Assembly: GCF_030929505.1 (NCBI RefSeq)
Contig: NZ_JAVFVV010000020.1
Span: 78,075-142,074 of the forward strand
DNA: 64,000 nt
Direction: 5' to 3'
Source: Mesorhizobium sp. LHD-90
GTDB lineage: Bacteria; Pseudomonadota; Alphaproteobacteria; Rhizobiales; Rhizobiaceae
Shown: positions 1 to 9,157 of the stretch, one piece after another
Layout: each line of letters opens with the position of its first letter
Position numbering within the stretch: position 1 is the stretch's first letter
The notes under the pieces: model-generated
Seen by the model: the letters and a program-made list of their open reading frames with translations, nothing else
What the model was told of the DNA's origin: nothing
The model's database searches: none
Program-made: the position numbers and the translations under genes

Positions 1-395
1 TCAGCGCGATCCTGCGCAGGCCGCTGCGAGCCTCTCCGTCGCCCGCCGTGGCCGCGGCCGAACCGCCGGCGCCCAAGGTCGAAGGCACGCGGTTCGGCAA
101 CATGGTGCTGGATAATGAGGGCCGGGCCCTGATCGCTGCGGACGGCCGTCGCGAACGGCTGAGCGAGGCCGATTTCGCCCTTCTGTCGGCCTTTGCGCGC
201 TATCCCAACCGGGTGCTCTCACGCGAGAAGCTTGTTGCCGCCATTGGAGCGGAAGCCGACGGCGGCAGCCGGGCTGTCGATATCCGCATCACACGTCTGC
301 GGCGACGGGTGGAACGCAATCCCGCCCAGCCGCAGGTGATCAAGACGGTGCGCGGCGCAGGCTACATCTACACCGGCTTTGGGGACGAAGCGTGA
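1..395 (+). CDS. OmpR-family response regulator, C-terminal part (partial)
   Basis: The frame is open from the window edge, so the receiver domain lies outside and only about 130 residues are seen. The start reads SAILRR, the usual linker between receiver and effector domains, followed by a winged-helix DNA-binding domain (LSEADFALLSAFARYPNRV, SREKL, VDIRITRLRRRVE, then TVRGAGYIY for the wing). This is the standard C-terminal half of a transcriptional response regulator. Its TGA overlaps the GTG start of the following kinase, so the two genes are almost certainly translationally coupled partners. The target genes cannot be told from this fragment. Confidence 0.9.
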   Translation, partial: SAILRRPLRASPSPAVAAAEPPAPKVEGTRFGNMVLDNEGRALIAADGRRERLSEADFALLSAFARYPNRVLSREKLVAAIGAEADGGSRAVDIRITRLRRRVERNPAQPQVIKTVRGAGYIYTGFGDEA

Positions 396-2002
396 GCGAA
401 TCCCATCCCTGGGAACTGCCGGAGCTTGCAAGCCTTACAAAGCGCTTGCGCGACCTTCAGGAGACCGAGGCGGTAAGCGCCGCCGTCATCGCCTCGGCGC
501 TCGACTGCATCGTGGTGGCGGACGAGGACGGTTGCGTGGTCGAGTTCAATCCGGCTGCACAACGTACGTTCGGCTATTCCCGCGAGGAGGCGCTCGGCCG
601 GCAACTGGCCGAACTGATCGTGCCGCCAAAATTTCAGCGGCTTCATTCGGAGGGCATGGCTCGCTACATGCGCACCGGCGAGGCGCGGGTGCTTGGGCGG
701 CGCGTGGAGCTGGAAGCCATGCGGCGCGACGGCAGCACGGTGCCGGTGGAACTCACCATCACCGAGGTGCGGCTGCCGGAGCGGCGTCTTTTCACCGCCC
801 ATCTGCGGGATCTGTCGGCGCAAAAGGCCGCTCAGGCGGAGATCGAGCGGCAGCGGGAAAGCCTTTTCCAGACTGAGAAGATGGCGGCGCTCGGCTCCCT
901 CCTTGCGGGTGTCGCGCATGAACTCAACAATCCGCTTGCCGTCGTTCTCGGTCAGGCCGCGATGCTGCTCGACGGCCTGGCCGGGGGTGAGCCAGAGGGT
1001 GCGGAAGAGATCGGACGGCGCGCCAGGATCATCGAACAAGCCGCGGAACGCTGCGCGCGCATTGTGCGCAGCTTTCTCGCCATAGCCCGCCAACGCAAGA
1101 CGGAGCGCCGCGACATCCACCTGGGCGACGTTGTCGCCCAGGTGCTGGAGTTGCTTGCCTATAGCCTTCGAACGACGGGGATCGAGGTGCAGACGGACAT
1201 CCCCGCCGATCTGCCGCCGATCGAAGCTGATCCCGACCAACTGCATCAGGTGCTGCTCAACCTGGTGGTCAACGCGCAACAGGCGCTGGAAGCGAGGGAT
1301 GGCCCGCGCAGGATCCGAATCGAGGCGGGAAGGAGCGCCGGCGTCGATCAAGTGTGGATTACTGTGGCCGACAACGGCCCGGGCGTGCCGGACCATATCC
1401 GCGGACGGATCTTCGATCCGTTCTTTACCACCAAGACGGTCGGTGAAGGCACGGGCATCGGGCTGGCCGTATCGCTCGGGCTCGCCGAGGCGCACGGCGG
1501 AACGTTGCGGCTGCTGGAAAGGAGCCCGCTCGGCGGCGCGGCCTTCGAATTGCGGCTGCCGCGCGGCGGTGGCGCGGCAGCCGCGCAAGTTGACAAGGAT
1601 TCGGCGGCGGTCCCAGCGCTGAAGCCTCCCCCCAACAGGCGGGCGTTGATCGTGGACGACGAGCCGGAAATCGCTTCAACCCTCGCCGAGATTCTGGCCC
1701 GCCGAGGTTATCGCTGCACGCTGGCGGGCAATGGCCGTGAGGCGTGCGACAGGCTTGGCGAAGACCCCTGCGACCTGATCCTTTGCGACATCCGCATGCC
1801 GGACATGGACGGGCCCGCATTTTACCGCTGGCTGGCGGAGAACCGACCGGAACTGACCGAGCGCATCGTCTTCGTCACAGGCGACACGCTTGGGCCTGCC
1901 GCTGGACGGTTCTTGGCGCGTGTCGGCGCACCGGTGGTCGAAAAACCATTCACTCCTGCCGAAATCTGGAAGGTGGCCACCTCGCTGGAGGGGCAGACCT
2001 GA
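392..2002 (+). CDS. Soluble hybrid sensor histidine kinase (PAS-HisKA-HATPase-REC)
   Basis: 536 residues starting at a GTG that overlaps the upstream regulator stop. Domains in order: PAS (about 30-145), dimerisation/phosphoacceptor (about 160-235, VAHELNNPL with His176), ATPase (N box [11 protein letters not shown], then DNGPGVP and [10 protein letters not shown]) and a C-terminal receiver from about 415 (VDDEP, phosphoacceptor Asp466 in [10 protein letters not shown], Lys518 in EKPF). No membrane segment is seen, so the signal is probably cytoplasmic and sensed by the PAS domain. The attached receiver may feed back on the kinase or act as an intermediate in phosphate transfer. The signal is unknown. 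Confidence 0.93.
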   Translation: MSESHPWELPELASLTKRLRDLQETEAVSAAVIASALDCIVVADEDGCVVEFNPAAQRTFGYSREEALGRQLAELIVPPKFQRLHSEGMARYMRTGEARVLGRRVELEAMRRDGSTVPVELTITEVRLPERRLFTAHLRDLSAQKAAQAEIERQRESLFQTEKMAALGSLLAGVAHELNNPLAVVLGQAAMLLDGLAGGEPEGAEEIGRRARIIEQAAERCARIVRSFLAIARQRKTERRDIHLGDVVAQVLELLAYSLRTTGIEVQTDIPADLPPIEADPDQLHQVLLNLVVNAQQALEARDGPRRIRIEAGRSAGVDQVWITVADNGPGVPDHIRGRIFDPFFTTKTVGEGTGIGLAVSLGLAEAHGGTLRLLERSPLGGAAFELRLPRGGGAAAAQVDKDSAAVPALKPPPNRRALIVDDEPEIASTLAEILARRGYRCTLAGNGREACDRLGEDPCDLILCDIRMPDMDGPAFYRWLAENRPELTERIVFVTGDTLGPAAGRFLARVGAPVVEKPFTPAEIWKVATSLEGQT

Positions 2003-2010
2003 GCGACAGC

Positions 2011-3039
2011 TCAAGACCCGGTCGAGGAAGTGCCGCCGCTGTCACGCCGCGCGATTGCACGCTTGGGCATCATCGCGGTCAGAAGGCCGGCGATGATGAC
2101 GGCCGCACCGATGACGTCGAACGAATGGAGACTTTCGCCAAGCAACAAATAGGCGAGAACGGCGACAAACGCGGCCTGGAGGTAGAGCAGCATGCCCGCC
2201 CGCGCGGCGCCAAGCGCATCGACGCTCCAGTTGTAGAGGTAGTACATCAGCGCGCCGCCGGGGCCGGCCACATACGCAAGCGCCATCAGCCCGCTTCCGT
2301 CCAGCGCCCCTCGTTCGTCGAAGGCAAGTTCCCAGGCATATAGCGGGGCTGCTACGGCAGCGCCCAGGCCAAGCAGCAAAACCAGCAGCGGCAGGCGCTC
2401 GATGTCGAATTTGAAGCGGCGCAACAGGACCGTGTACAGCCCCCACGTCACGGCGCTGCAGACGATCCAAAGCTCGCCGGGATTGATCTGCATGCGGACA
2501 AGGGCCGCGAGGTCTCCTCGTGCGACGATGAACATCATACCAATCATCGAAAGGGCAGCTCCGAAACTCTGCCGGACACTCATCTTCTCGCTGACGAGAA
2601 AGTGCGCCAGCACCATCGTGATGATCGGCGAAAGGGCCATGATTATGCCCGCCGTCGTCGCGGTGGTGTATTGGAGACCCAGGTAGATCAAACCCTGGCA
2701 GAATGTGAGGCCCAGCGCAGCGACGACGACCAGTTCGACTGGCCTCGCGCGAAGCAGATCGGCCATCGCCGGGAAGTGTCGATGGACGATAGGCAGCAGG
2801 ATCGCGAATGCCAGGGCGAGGCGCCAGAAACACAGCGTCCAGGGCGGCATCTCGGCTGCAGCCCATCGCGCCGCGATGTAGACGCCGGCGGAGAGCAGCC
2901 AGCAAAGAACGGCGCCGGAATAGGCAATGGGCACCGACGTCGCGGCCCTCGCCGTGCCATCCCCGTGATGCAGCGGCAGAATGTGAAATGCCAAGGACCC
3001 CGCCCCCCGTTCCAGCATCGACAATCCGGATGCTAGCAC
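2011..3039 (-). CDS. EamA/DMT-family transporter
   Basis: 342 residues with about ten hydrophobic segments in two similar halves, as expected of the drug/metabolite transporter superfamily (two EamA repeats). Typical stretches include GLQYTTATTAGIIMALSPI in the first half and LLYLQAAFVAVLAYLLLGE in the second. An inner-membrane exporter or permease for a small metabolite is likely; the substrate cannot be read from the sequence. The most upstream start is used; an internal Met at residue 8 is an alternative because the first 30 residues are not hydrophobic. It converges on the kinase gene with 8 bp between stops. Confidence 0.88.
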   Translation of the reverse strand: MLASGLSMLERGAGSLAFHILPLHHGDGTARAATSVPIAYSGAVLCWLLSAGVYIAARWAAAEMPPWTLCFWRLALAFAILLPIVHRHFPAMADLLRARPVELVVVAALGLTFCQGLIYLGLQYTTATTAGIIMALSPIITMVLAHFLVSEKMSVRQSFGAALSMIGMMFIVARGDLAALVRMQINPGELWIVCSAVTWGLYTVLLRRFKFDIERLPLLVLLLGLGAAVAAPLYAWELAFDERGALDGSGLMALAYVAGPGGALMYYLYNWSVDALGAARAGMLLYLQAAFVAVLAYLLLGESLHSFDVIGAAVIIAGLLTAMMPKRAIARRDSGGTSSTGS

Positions 3040-3411
3040 AGCGACTTCAAACCTCCCATCCGATGCCGGCCAAGCAGATCCCTGGCGACAGGTTGGCGCA
3101 ACAAACTCCCTTTTGCTGCGCGGCGCAGTCCTCAGCCGGAAGCCAGCAGACGAGTTGCATCAATCGGTGCGTTCAACGGCGGTCCGCCAACCCTGACGTG
3201 CACCGGATAAGGGCAAACTCGTCGCAAGCTGGCTGAACCTCGCAGAAGTTGGAGGGATGGATCGGCCACGCAATTGATGCTGCCGTCGTATCAAACTTCA
3301 CCAGTTTCCTTATTTGACTCACAAACGACCAGCGCCGCATGATTTCCCCGACGTAAGAACAAGCCTTCACAAGAATGGTCGTCGAGGCCGATTTCTGCAG
3401 GGGAACTGATC
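3040..3411. other. Intergenic region between divergent transporter genes
   Basis: 372 bp between the starts of the EamA gene and the ABC binding-protein gene. It should hold both promoters. A TTGACT box at 3314-3319 is the best -35-like match for rightward transcription, but no convincing -10 lies at the right spacing. A GGGGAA ribosome-binding site sits just before 3412. No gene or repeat is seen. Confidence 0.4.
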
Positions 3412-5070
3412 ATGTCGAACTTCTCGCGCCTGTCCTTTCCAAATCTCAACAGACGTAACGTGCTGCAGATGGCCTCGGCCACGGCGGCAGCCGCTGTGAT
3501 GCCGCGCATCCTGGATATTCCCGGCGCCTTCGCGCAGGCCGGCTCCACGCTCGTCATAGCCGCGCCGGCAACGCCGCAGAGCCTCGACTGCAATTTCGAC
3601 GTCAGCCTCGGTACCTTCGAGGCGATTGCGGCGCTTTATGACGGGCTTCTCGGCTTCGAAAAGATTCCTGATTCGGGCGCACCGGACGCTCGCCGCGAGG
3701 ACATCGCTTTCCACGCCGACAAGATGGGCGGCGTCAACATGGTCGGCAAGCTCGCCGAGAAATGGGAACTCGACCCGTCAGGCAAGCGCGCGGTGTTCAC
3801 GCTGCGTCAGGGCGTCAAGAGCAACTGGGGCAACGAACTCACCGCCGAAGACGTGCGCTGGACCTGGAACCGCGCCTTTGAACTCGGTGCGCTGGGCGCC
3901 TTCTACACGGCCGTGTGCGGACTCAAATCGCCCGACGACATCAAGGTCGAGGACAAATATGTCGTCTCGTTCAACGTCGCCGAGCCGAACCCGCTGCTGC
4001 TCAAGATCCACACCAACCTCTACACGCCCGTCTACGACAGCGTAAAGTGCAAGGCCGAGGGCGGCACGGACGACCCGTGGGCGCGAAAATTCATCGAGAA
4101 CAACAGCGCCGGCTTCGGGCCATATCAATTGGCACAACTCACCCGGGGCCAGCAGGCCGTCTTCCAGGCCCGCCCGGATTATTACGGTGGCAAGCCGGCC
4201 ATCGACACGGTGGTGTTCAAGGAAGTGCCGACCTCGGCGTCGCGCGTCCAGCTTTTGCAGGGCGGCGCGGTCGACATCGCTCAGTATCTTCAGCCACTGG
4301 AGATCATCAGCATGAAGAAGGTGCCGACCGTCGCGGTGGAGACCGTGCCGGCCTCCTTCATGATCTGGATCGAGCTCAACGCCAAGATCGCGCCGTTCGA
4401 CAATGTCGACGTGCGCCGCGCCATGAATTTTGCCTTCCCGCAGCAGGAGGTGATCAAGGCCGTCTATCAGGATCTGGCCAGCCCGCTCAACGGCTGCATG
4501 CCCAACATCTATCCGGGCTTCGCCGGGGACTTCTACTCCTACGAGCACAATCTCGACAAAGCCAAGGAGCTTCTGGCGAAGGCTGGACAGGGCAGCGGCT
4601 TCAAGACCTCGCTCGCCTACAATGCCGGCGATCCGGTGCAAGAGCCGATTGCCATCATCTACCAGTCGGCGCTGCGCAAGATCGGCGTCGAGGTCGAGTT
4701 GAAGAAGGTGCCGGCCGGGTCGTTCTACAACTTCGTCACCGATCGCAAGCAGCCGATGATCTTCTACGTCGACAGCCCGTGGTGCCCGGATCCCGGATAT
4801 TCGCTGACGCTCTATTTCGATAGCAAGAGCTATGTGAACTACTCCAACTACGCCAACGCCGACGTCGACAAGCTGCTCGCCGAGATGGCGGCGACCGCCG
4901 ACGAAAAGCTGCGGCTGGAAAAGGCCAAGGAAGCTCAGAAGATCATCATGGACGAGGCGCCGTGGACCTTCGTCTCGTATCCGAACTACACCATGGCGCG
5001 AAAGGCGGACCTGAAGGGCTGGACCTATTACACGTCCAACAACATCCGCTTCCAGGACTTCAGCCGCTGA
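3412..5070 (+). CDS. Peptide/nickel-type ABC transporter, periplasmic binding protein (SBP_bac_5)
   Basis: 552 residues, the usual length for family 5 solute-binding proteins. The N terminus has a twin-arginine type signal (NRRNVLQM, then an Ala-rich hydrophobic run and a likely cleavage after GAFAQA), so export by Tat is plausible. The mature part has the family features: WELDPSGKRAVFTLRQGVK, DVRWTWNRA, DVRRAMNFAF and a C-terminal APWTFVSYPNYTMARK. It captures the substrate in the periplasm and hands it to the two permeases encoded next. The ligand is unknown; peptides, sugars or opines are all known for the family. It is first in a five-gene transporter operon and starts after a good GGGGAA site. 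Confidence 0.93.
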   Translation: MSNFSRLSFPNLNRRNVLQMASATAAAAVMPRILDIPGAFAQAGSTLVIAAPATPQSLDCNFDVSLGTFEAIAALYDGLLGFEKIPDSGAPDARREDIAFHADKMGGVNMVGKLAEKWELDPSGKRAVFTLRQGVKSNWGNELTAEDVRWTWNRAFELGALGAFYTAVCGLKSPDDIKVEDKYVVSFNVAEPNPLLLKIHTNLYTPVYDSVKCKAEGGTDDPWARKFIENNSAGFGPYQLAQLTRGQQAVFQARPDYYGGKPAIDTVVFKEVPTSASRVQLLQGGAVDIAQYLQPLEIISMKKVPTVAVETVPASFMIWIELNAKIAPFDNVDVRRAMNFAFPQQEVIKAVYQDLASPLNGCMPNIYPGFAGDFYSYEHNLDKAKELLAKAGQGSGFKTSLAYNAGDPVQEPIAIIYQSALRKIGVEVELKKVPAGSFYNFVTDRKQPMIFYVDSPWCPDPGYSLTLYFDSKSYVNYSNYANADVDKLLAEMAATADEKLRLEKAKEAQKIIMDEAPWTFVSYPNYTMARKADLKGWTYYTSNNIRFQDFSR

Positions 5071-5077
5071 GCCTGGA

Positions 5078-6073
5078 GTGACCGTGGGTCCCTCGTCCGG
5101 GAATTTGCCGCCCGAGACAACCGGACAAGCGGAGGCAGGCGCCGGCCCTGCCTCCGGACGGTTGTCGTTCTTCTTCGCCGTGCTGCGGGCCCGGCCGGAT
5201 TTTGCTCTGGGCTACGGCATCGTGCTTGCCGTCGTCCTGCTCGCCATCTTTGCACCCTGGATCGCGCCGTTCGATCCGGAGCAGGCGAATCCGATCGCCT
5301 TCCTGCAGCCGCCGGGCTGGCCTCATCTCATGGGGACCGACGCGACCGGCCTCGATATTTTTTCGCGCGTCATCTATGCGCCGCGCATCGATCTTGCCAT
5401 CGCGCTCGCCGGCACGCTGGTTTCGGCCGTGGTCGGCTCGATCCTCGGCGCCGCGGCCGGCTACTACGAGACCCGGCGCGGCCTTGGCACCTTCCTGTCC
5501 GGTTTCATCATGCGCAGTTCTGACGTGCTGCAGGCATTTCCCGTCTTCGTCTTCGCCATCGCGGTGGTCGCGGTGCTGGGACAGAGCCTGCACAGCATCG
5601 TGCTGGCGGTCGCCTTCGTGAATACGCCGATCTATCTGCGCCTGATGCGCAGCCAGGTCCTGTCGGTGCGGCGTCTGCGCTATGTCGAGGCGGCCTACAT
5701 CGCCGGCGTATCCGACCTTACGATCCTGACCCGGCACGTTATTCCCAACGCCATCGCGCCGGTTCTGGCGCAGCTCTCGGTCAATATAGGCTGGGCGATC
5801 CTGCTCACCTCCGCGCTGTCCTTCATCGGCGCGGGCGTGGAGGCGCCCACCCCCGAGTGGGGCAGCATGATCGCCATGGGCTACCAGAACATCATCACCG
5901 GCCATTGGTGGCCGTCGATCTTCCCCGGGCTGGCGCTTGCGGTGACCATCTTCGGCTTTTCGCTGATCGGGTCGAGCGTCGAAGTTCTGGCCGATCCTGT
6001 CCGGCGTCGCCGTCTGGCGGGCCAGATCCAGCGTCGCGGCAAGCGGAAATCCGCTCAGGCCGACGCTGGATAG
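5078..6073 (+). CDS. ABC transporter permease, DppC type
   Basis: 331 residues with an N-terminal segment before the first membrane helix (about 47-67) and the DppC-type landmarks DPEQANPIAFLQPPG, HLMGTDATGLDIFSR and a cytoplasmic EAAYIAGVSD coupling region. It forms one half of the transmembrane channel of the importer. A GTG at 5078 gives the longest form; the GTG at 5084 is better spaced from GGAG at 5074-5077 and may be the real start. The DppC-type gene precedes the DppB-type gene, the reverse of the common order in dpp/opp operons. Confidence 0.92.
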   Translation: MTVGPSSGNLPPETTGQAEAGAGPASGRLSFFFAVLRARPDFALGYGIVLAVVLLAIFAPWIAPFDPEQANPIAFLQPPGWPHLMGTDATGLDIFSRVIYAPRIDLAIALAGTLVSAVVGSILGAAAGYYETRRGLGTFLSGFIMRSSDVLQAFPVFVFAIAVVAVLGQSLHSIVLAVAFVNTPIYLRLMRSQVLSVRRLRYVEAAYIAGVSDLTILTRHVIPNAIAPVLAQLSVNIGWAILLTSALSFIGAGVEAPTPEWGSMIAMGYQNIITGHWWPSIFPGLALAVTIFGFSLIGSSVEVLADPVRRRRLAGQIQRRGKRKSAQADAG

Positions 6074-6082
6074 GAGCGAATC

Positions 6083-7090
6083 ATGCAGATGCTCGCCTAT
6101 ATCGGCCGCCGGCTCATCTTCGTAGGACCCCAGCTCGTCGGTATCCTGCTGGTCAGCTTCCTGCTTCTGAAGCTCATTCCCGGCGACCCGGCGGTGATGA
6201 TGCTCGGCCCCTTCGCCACCGACGACGGCCTGGCGCGGCTGCGCAGCGAACTCGGCCTCGACCGCTCCATCTTCGAACAATTCGACATCTATCTCTGGCG
6301 CGTCATCCATGGCGATCTCGGCTCGTCCTGGCAGACCACCATGCCGGTCACGTCCGATCTGGCGCAGCGTTTCCCTGCGACCCTGGAGCTGGTGACGCTA
6401 TCGCTGCTTCTGGCGCTGGCCATCGGCATGCCGCTCGGCATTGCCGGGGCACGCAACAAGACTGGCATCCTGCGCAAGATCGCCGACTACTACGGCCTCG
6501 TCGCCGGGGCCCTCCCCGATTTCTGGTTCGCGCTGGTGCTGATCTTTATTCTCTACACCATTTTGGGCGTCGCGCCGGCGCCGCTCGGCCGCATCGACTT
6601 CACCGTCATTCCGCCGCCGGACGTCACCGGCTCCCTGCTGATCGACAGTTTTATCAGCGGAAACTGGGCGGCGCTCGGCAACGCGGCGGGACATCTGGTG
6701 CTGCCGGTGCTGACGCTGGGCCTTATCAACGCGGCGCCGATCCTCAAGATGACGCAGTCGACGATGGAGCGCATGCTGGAGGCCGACTTCAGCCGTTATG
6801 CCGAAATGTGCGGCCTGCCGCCGAAGGTCGTGGCGCGCAAGGCGCTGCGCAACTCGCTGCCTTCGGTCATCACCATTGTCAGCGTGCTATACGGCTTCCT
6901 GATCGGCGGCGCGGTGCTGGTCGAAATTGTCTTCAGTTGGGGCGGAGCCGGCCAATATGCCGTGCAGGGCGTGCTGAACGCCGACCTCAACCCCGTCATG
7001 GGGTTTGTGCTCTATTCGGCGATCCTGTCGCTGGTGATCTATCTGCTGGTGGATCTGATCTATTTCGCGATCGACCCGAGGACACGCTGA
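6083..7090 (+). CDS. ABC transporter permease, DppB type
   Basis: 335 residues, about six membrane helices. It begins MLAYIGRRLIFVGPQLVGI and has the family GDPAVMMLGP region and the coupling segment EADFSRYAEMCGLPPKVVA. It pairs with the preceding DppC-type permease to form the channel. The start follows a TAGGAG site by a good distance. Its TGA overlaps the ATG of the first ATPase gene (TGATG), so the genes are translationally coupled. Confidence 0.93.
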   Translation: MQMLAYIGRRLIFVGPQLVGILLVSFLLLKLIPGDPAVMMLGPFATDDGLARLRSELGLDRSIFEQFDIYLWRVIHGDLGSSWQTTMPVTSDLAQRFPATLELVTLSLLLALAIGMPLGIAGARNKTGILRKIADYYGLVAGALPDFWFALVLIFILYTILGVAPAPLGRIDFTVIPPPDVTGSLLIDSFISGNWAALGNAAGHLVLPVLTLGLINAAPILKMTQSTMERMLEADFSRYAEMCGLPPKVVARKALRNSLPSVITIVSVLYGFLIGGAVLVEIVFSWGGAGQYAVQGVLNADLNPVMGFVLYSAILSLVIYLLVDLIYFAIDPRTR

Positions 7091-8103
7091 TGGCCACGAC
7101 GTCCGCGAAGACCAGTGATGACAACGAGCCGGCTGCGATCCTGGCTTGCCGGAACGTCTCGGTCGAGTTCCCGCAATACGGTGCGGCCGCGTCTGTCGCG
7201 CTGCGCGACGTCAGCCTGAACTTGCGCGCCGGAGAAGTCCTCGGCCTCGTCGGCGAGTCCGGTTCCGGCAAGACTATGCTGGCGCGCGCCATAATGCGGC
7301 TGGTCCCACCGCCCGGCGAGATCGCGAAGGGCTCGATCCATTTCGACGGCAAGAACCTCGCGGAACTCGACCAGGAGTCCCTGCGAAAGATCCGTGGCCG
7401 CGACATCGCCATGATCATCTCCAATCCGCGCGGAGAACTAGATCCGCTTCAGACGGTCGGGCAGCAGATCGCCAGCGTGCTGCGCCATCACCTCGACCTC
7501 GACAGGAAGGTCGCTCGGGACCGCGCTCTCGATCTGCTGAAGCAGGTCAGCATTCCCGATCCGCAGCGGCGCCTGGACGCCTACCCGCACGAGCTTTCGG
7601 GCGGCATGGCGCAGCGCGTCGTCATCGCCATCGCTCTCGCCTGTTCGCCGCGCTTCATCATTTCCGACGACGCGACCAGCGGCCTCGACGTGACCGTGCA
7701 GGCCCAGGTGCTTGAGCTGATCCGCTCGCTGGTCAGCGAGCGCGGCACCTCGATGATGTTCATCACCCGCGACATCGGCATCACCGCGCATTACTGCGAC
7801 CGCATCGCCATCATCTATGCCGGCGAGATCATGGAGATCGCCGAGCGCGCGGTCTTCTTCGACGATCCGCAGCATCCCTACACGGTGCTGCTGCTCGCGG
7901 CCTTCGCGCAGAACGAGCGCCTGCGCCGTTACTGGCTGGGCGAGGACAAGGCGCGCGAAAACAGCGGACCGAGCCCGGTCGGCTGCTCGTTCCAGAACCG
8001 CTGCGTCCGGGTGCGGGAGCGTTGCCGCACCGACCATCCGGCCCTGATCGAACGTCAGCCAGGACATTTGGTTCGCTGTCACTATCCGGTGGAGCGGTCA
8101 TGA
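7090..8103 (+). CDS. ABC transporter ATPase, DppD type, with degenerate catalytic residues
   Basis: 337 residues. Walker A (GESGSGKT, 55-62) and the signature LSGGM (169-173) are intact and the C-terminal oligopeptide-type region carries four Cys (299, 305, 312, 330) that in this family can bind an iron-sulfur cluster. Three catalytic elements are altered: the Q-loop reads MIISNPRG (Ser111 where Gln is normal), Walker B reads FIISDDATSG (Asp194 where the catalytic Glu is normal) and the switch His is Arg227 (MFITRDIG). Its own ATP site is therefore probably weak or inactive, while its signature can still complete the partner's site. It overlaps both neighbours by a few bases. Confidence 0.9.
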   Translation: MATTSAKTSDDNEPAAILACRNVSVEFPQYGAAASVALRDVSLNLRAGEVLGLVGESGSGKTMLARAIMRLVPPPGEIAKGSIHFDGKNLAELDQESLRKIRGRDIAMIISNPRGELDPLQTVGQQIASVLRHHLDLDRKVARDRALDLLKQVSIPDPQRRLDAYPHELSGGMAQRVVIAIALACSPRFIISDDATSGLDVTVQAQVLELIRSLVSERGTSMMFITRDIGITAHYCDRIAIIYAGEIMEIAERAVFFDDPQHPYTVLLLAAFAQNERLRRYWLGEDKARENSGPSPVGCSFQNRCVRVRERCRTDHPALIERQPGHLVRCHYPVERS

Positions 8104-9137
8104 GCCTTCTGGAGATCCAGGATCTGGTTCAGCATTTTCCGATCGCGGGGTCGAAATCGGTCGTGCGCGCGGTGAACGAGGTGTCGTTCTCCCTGGAGAA
8201 AGGCGAGACACTGGCGCTGGTGGGCGAGTCCGGTTCCGGCAAGACCACGATCGGCCGCTGCGTGCTCGGCCTGATCCGCCCGACCGCCGGCCGCATCAGT
8301 TTTCGCGGCATCGATCTCGGCGGCAGCAAGACTGTGCGGTCGCCGGACCTGCGCGGCAAGTTGCAGCTCGTCTTCCAGGAGCCGACGGAATCGCTCAATC
8401 CCCGGCAGCGCGTCTTCGAGCAGATCGACGAGCCCCTGCGTGCGCTGAAGGTTCCGCGGCCGGATCGGGAAAAGAAGGTCCGGGAGGCGGCGCGTCGGGT
8501 CGGATTGGCGGAGGCTTTGCTCGACCGCTACCCGGCCGAGGTCAGCATGGGCCTGCAGCAGCGCGTCGGCATCGCCCGCGCCATGATATCGGACCCTGAA
8601 GTGGTGGTCCTTGACGAGCCGACATCGGCGCTCGACCCGACCGCGCGTGCAGAAATCATCGACCTGCTGATCCGCATCCAGCGCGATCTCGGCACGGCCT
8701 ATCTGTTCATCAGCCACGACCTGTCGGCCGTTCGCCACATCAGCCATCGCATCGCGGTGCTTTATCTCGGCAAGATCGTCGAGCAGGGGCCGTCCGCGAC
8801 GCTGTTCGCGCAGCCGTCGCATCCCTATTCGGTGGCGCTGCTGTCGTCGGTCCTGCTGCCCAATCCACGCATCAGGAGCGGCAGCAGTATCCGTCTCTCC
8901 GGCGAGATTCCCAGCCCGATCAACCTGCCGCCGGCCTGCTATCTCGCAGGGCGCTGCCCCTTGGCGATCGAGCCGTGCCGAAGCGCCATGCCGCCGGTGG
9001 AGACTGTCGCCCCCAACCACGACGTTCGCTGCTACCGGCACGGCGAGGTGGCCGGGCTCGTGCCGGATTTCGACAGTTTCGCGCGCTTCCAGAGCGAAGC
9101 CGACAGGATTTTGAGCGCCGGCGTCCCGGCGCTCTGA
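8100..9137 (+). CDS. ABC transporter ATPase, DppF type, with altered signature motif
   Basis: 345 residues. Walker A (GESGSGKT, 43-50), Q-loop Gln93 (VFQEPTESLNP), Walker B (VVVLDEPTSALD with Glu173) and the switch His206 (FISHD) are all canonical. The signature is not: where LSGGQ is expected it reads VSMGL (148-152). A C-terminal oligopeptide-type tail has Cys280, Cys286, Cys293 and Cys311. In the heterodimer its Walker motifs face the intact signature of the other ATPase and make the working site, while its poor signature faces the degenerate site. ATG overlaps the upstream stop. Confidence 0.92.
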   Translation: MSLLEIQDLVQHFPIAGSKSVVRAVNEVSFSLEKGETLALVGESGSGKTTIGRCVLGLIRPTAGRISFRGIDLGGSKTVRSPDLRGKLQLVFQEPTESLNPRQRVFEQIDEPLRALKVPRPDREKKVREAARRVGLAEALLDRYPAEVSMGLQQRVGIARAMISDPEVVVLDEPTSALDPTARAEIIDLLIRIQRDLGTAYLFISHDLSAVRHISHRIAVLYLGKIVEQGPSATLFAQPSHPYSVALLSSVLLPNPRIRSGSSIRLSGEIPSPINLPPACYLAGRCPLAIEPCRSAMPPVETVAPNHDVRCYRHGEVAGLVPDFDSFARFQSEADRILSAGVPAL

Positions 9138-9157
9138 TCGTCACAGAGGAGAGTAAG

